Source of the DNA: Deltaproteobacteria bacterium | GTDB taxonomy: Bacteria > Desulfobacterota > Desulfomonilia > UBA1062 | NCBI GenBank assembly: GCA_016934135.1 | Contig: JAFGTK010000019.1 | Span: forward strand, 1 to 8,088 | Direction: 5' to 3' | Length of the DNA stretch: 8,088 bases | Part shown: positions 5,686 through 8,088 of the stretch, in pieces | Numbering within the stretch: the first letter of the stretch is position 1 | Layout: every line of letters starts with the position of its first letter | The notes under the pieces: model-generated | What the model was told of the DNA's origin: nothing | What the model saw: only the letters and a program-made list of their open reading frames with translations | The model's database searches: none | Translations under genes and position numbers: made by a program

Positions 5686-7949
5686 GACGAGAAACCAGGC
5701 TTAAGATCATCCTTTCATCCCTGATCTTCTTCATCACGGTCCTTGTGGGATACAAGGCCTACCTCTCTCTGTTCGAGAGCGACTTCTACTCGGTGAACCT
5801 GGAGAACATCAATGCCATCAGGGAGAACACACAGGGCAAAAAGACGCTTTCATTCATCGTGGTGGGGAACATCGAGAATTCCATCGGCATCTTCGACAAG
5901 ACCATGGTGCACAAGATCAATGCCGACCATCCGGACTTTGTTATCTCTGCAGGAAATGCCGTGGCCGACGGGGCGGAAGACAAGTACCGGATCCTGTACA
6001 AAAGCCTGAAAAAGATCCATGCCCCCAGTGTACTCTGCTTCGGCGAGAACGAGTCTTCGGACTCAGGCCAGCCCAGGTTCTACGATCATTTCGGACCGTA
6101 CTACTTCTCGTTTGCCGCGGGACCGGCCTATTTCATCTTCCTCGATACTACGGAAAATACACCCGATCTCTGGCAGCGCGACTGGCTTGAGAAAACCCTG
6201 GAGGAGGCCCTGGCATACCCCTGCCGGTTTGTTGTCATGAACAAACCGCCCTACAAGATCACGGCCTCGCCGCTCATGAAAAAGATCGGGAACAGCCCGA
6301 TCATCGATGAGATCGAGAAGAAGATCCCCTTACCCATCGAGAGCAACTACATCGAAGACGAGTCATACCGGCAGTTTCTCACAGAGACATTCGCTCGCTA
6401 TGGAGTGAATGCGGTGTATTCTTCCAACCTGAACATCTATGATGCCCGGGAGCAGGAAGGGGTTTCATACTTCGTCACCGGCGGCGGCGGGGCGAGCCTG
6501 ATCGTCAATAACGATGCCAGCTTCTACCACTACCTGCTGGTGACGGCGGGCCCGGAAGGGATCACGCACCAGGTGGTGGGAGACATTGACAAACACCGCA
6601 GCGCACCAGGGGTTTTCATTGAAAACCTCTGGGTCAGGATACATTCCTTTTTCTACATATCGTTTATCAATTTCCTGCTGGTTCTGGCCTTTTTCCTGAT
6701 CCTCGTTGTTGTCGTATACGCAAAGCTCACGAAGAAAGTCGACTACTACCGGGATTTCACCTCGAGAAACATCGCCCCGGACAAAAAGCTGCACATTGCA
6801 ATGTTCACCAACACCTTTTCCCCGTTCATCGGCGGAGTGCCGATCTCCATCGAAAGGCTTGCAGACGGACTGCGCAGGGCTGATCACACGGTTACCATAT
6901 TCGCCCCGCAATACCCGGGCCACCATGAAACAACCGAACATACCGTCCGGTGCAGACGCCTCATCCAGTACCGGGATTTTGCAATCGTGAACATCTTCTC
7001 CCGCAGGATCAGGAAAGAATTCAATGCGCTGGACATCGACCTGGTCCACGTCCATCACCCGTTCTGGTTGGGTTCAAAAGGCCGCAGGCTTGCCAGGGAC
7101 AGGCATATCCCGGTGGTGCTCACCTACCATACCAGGCTGGAAAAATACGCCCATAACATCCCGCTGATCGGGTTTCTGTTCCAGAATATCCTGCCGCACT
7201 ATATCATCAGGCGGTTTTCCCAGAAGTGTGATGCCGTCATAGCGCCAACATCCACGGCCAGGGAATACCTGAGAAATCTCGGTGTGAGCAGACGGATCGC
7301 GGTGCAGCCTACAGGGGTGGACCTGTCCCTTTATGACAACGTCCCGAAAGAGAAGATCGCCTCCATCAATGAATCCTGCAGGAGGCATGACGGGCTGCTC
7401 CTTGTGTCTGTCTCACGCCTGACCAAGGAGAAAAACATTTATTTTCTCCTGGAAGGCATTGCCTCTGTTCACAAGCAGACGAACATACCGTTTACCGTCC
7501 TCCTGATCGGAGACGGCCCGGAACGGGACAGTATCCTGCGGTTTATAGACAAAAACGAACTCCAGAAAACCGTGCACCTTACCGGGAGCCTTTCACAGGA
7601 GGAACTCTGCGCATACTACATGGCAGCCGACCTCTTCATCTTTGCCTCGCTCTCAGAGACTCAGGGTATGGTTCTGCTGGAGGCAATGGCAGGCGCCACC
7701 CCGGTTGTTGCGGTGCGCTCCAGCGGCATAGAAGACGCCGTCCGCGATGGATACAACGGCTATAAAACCGATCCTGATCAGACACAGTGGGTTGAGAGGA
7801 TTGTTGAACTGATGGCAGATGACCTGCTCCGCAGGAAGATGTCTGAAAATGCCCGCATCTCTGCCCGGAAACACTCCACGGATAAGGTCGCGGCCAGTGT
7901 CGCCAAGCTGTACCGCAAGGTGCTCGAAGAAAGCCCCTCAGGTGAATAA
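5682..7949 (+). CDS. Membrane protein: inactive-looking calcineurin-like phosphoesterase fused to GT4 glycosyltransferase
   Basis: A 755-residue protein. One membrane helix at about 9-29 is followed by residues about 55-300 with a metallophosphoesterase-like layout, then a second helix (about 323-347) and a GT4 glycosyltransferase (about 369-750). The first domain, between the helices, probably faces the periplasm; the GT domain faces the cytoplasm. GT4 features include FSPFIGGVPISIERLADGL (nucleotide-sugar side), VHVHHPFWLG, TYHTRLEKYAH, SRLTKEKN (Arg579, Lys584) and the E-x7-E pair Glu659/Glu667 in SETQGMVLLEAMA. The pattern resembles diacylglycerol glucosyltransferases, so a glycolipid product is plausible, though mannosyl or other acceptors cannot be excluded. 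The phosphoesterase metal motifs are lost: VGNIEN where D-x-H is expected, SAGNAVADG for GDxxD, FGENES for GNHE, and no GHxH. ATG at 5682 overlaps the upstream peptide's stop; its own ribosome binding site is weak. Confidence 0.9.
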   Translation: MRRETRLKIILSSLIFFITVLVGYKAYLSLFESDFYSVNLENINAIRENTQGKKTLSFIVVGNIENSIGIFDKTMVHKINADHPDFVISAGNAVADGAEDKYRILYKSLKKIHAPSVLCFGENESSDSGQPRFYDHFGPYYFSFAAGPAYFIFLDTTENTPDLWQRDWLEKTLEEALAYPCRFVVMNKPPYKITASPLMKKIGNSPIIDEIEKKIPLPIESNYIEDESYRQFLTETFARYGVNAVYSSNLNIYDAREQEGVSYFVTGGGGASLIVNNDASFYHYLLVTAGPEGITHQVVGDIDKHRSAPGVFIENLWVRIHSFFYISFINFLLVLAFFLILVVVVYAKLTKKVDYYRDFTSRNIAPDKKLHIAMFTNTFSPFIGGVPISIERLADGLRRADHTVTIFAPQYPGHHETTEHTVRCRRLIQYRDFAIVNIFSRRIRKEFNALDIDLVHVHHPFWLGSKGRRLARDRHIPVVLTYHTRLEKYAHNIPLIGFLFQNILPHYIIRRFSQKCDAVIAPTSTAREYLRNLGVSRRIAVQPTGVDLSLYDNVPKEKIASINESCRRHDGLLLVSVSRLTKEKNIYFLLEGIASVHKQTNIPFTVLLIGDGPERDSILRFIDKNELQKTVHLTGSLSQEELCAYYMAADLFIFASLSETQGMVLLEAMAGATPVVAVRSSGIEDAVRDGYNGYKTDPDQTQWVERIVELMADDLLRRKMSENARISARKHSTDKVAASVAKLYRKVLEESPSGE

Positions 7950-7974
7950 CCCTGTGCATTCCGGCATCACAGGG
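7950..7974 (+). terminator. Hairpin directly after the glycosyltransferase stop codon
   Basis: CCCTGTG (7950-7956) pairs with CACAGGG (7968-7974), a 7-base-pair stem with an 11-base loop, immediately after the TAA. No T-tract follows, so it may be an mRNA-end hairpin or part of a two-hairpin terminator. Confidence 0.35.
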
Positions 7975-7978
7975 AGAA

Positions 7979-8011
7979 CCGGCCGGGACAATAAAAGGAA
8001 TCCCGGGCCGG
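7979..8011. terminator. GC-rich hairpin in the right-end intergenic DNA
   Basis: CCGGCCGGGA (7979-7988) pairs with TCCC plus GGCCGG (8001-8011), ten base pairs with one bulged G (8005) and a 12-base A-rich loop. It is the most stable-looking hairpin in the window but lacks a T-tract on either strand. From 8012 to the end I see no supported gene. Confidence 0.4.
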
Positions 8012-8088
8012 GTCCTGCAACCTGTTCGTTAAGCCCGGAAGAACCAGAGGGATCTTCGACCCGCTGCAGGCAACCGAATCCGAACATC

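Noticed and set aside
6465..7058. Minus-strand open frame of 197 codons inside the glycosyltransferase gene
   Set aside because: Antisense shadow over the second membrane helix and the start of the GT4 domain.
7942..8088. Open frames on both strands reaching the right edge
   Set aside because: Translations are proline/glycine-rich and cross strong hairpins; too little sequence to support a gene.

Overview
The window looks like a piece of chromosome from a Gram-negative, probably anaerobic or respiratory bacterium. A Desulfobacterota-like origin is my guess from the gene mix; nothing in the sequence proves it. It holds five substantial protein-coding genes, one small membrane-peptide gene that is easy to miss, and several hairpins and promoter-like sites. 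I see no rRNA, tRNA, CRISPR array, complete insertion sequence or phage gene.

Layout from left to right. (1) A minus-strand gene, cut by the left edge, encodes a NYN (PIN-like) ribonuclease domain followed by an OST-HTH/LOTUS domain. (2) A gap of about 440 bases carries an AT-rich near-perfect palindrome, a near-consensus sigma70 promoter and a long leader. These precede a plus-strand, Tat-exported FAD protein of the fumarate reductase/flavocytochrome c flavin-subunit family. A strong hairpin follows it. (3) A gap of about 430 bases contains small palindromes and a degenerate zinc-ribbon-like reading frame. It leads to a small four-helix membrane protein of the DUF486 (DMT-like) family. (4) Convergent to that is a minus-strand 593-residue protein that fuses a GNAT acetyltransferase-like domain to a histone deacetylase/acetylpolyamine amidohydrolase domain. 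(5) Diverging from it is a plus-strand pair: a 47-residue single-helix peptide whose stop codon overlaps the next start (ATGA), then a 755-residue membrane protein. The large protein joins a calcineurin-like phosphoesterase fold that has lost its metal-binding motifs to a GT4 glycosyltransferase resembling diacylglycerol glucosyltransferases. The window ends in hairpin-rich non-coding DNA.

The genes do not form one pathway. The plausible functional unit is the small peptide plus the phosphoesterase-like/GT4 protein, perhaps acting on membrane glycolipids. The GNAT-deacetylase gene shares their divergent promoter region. The strongest leads for novelty are the acetyltransferase-deacetylase fusion, the inactive-looking phosphoesterase on a glycosyltransferase, the coupled small peptide, and the unusual active site of the exported flavoprotein.
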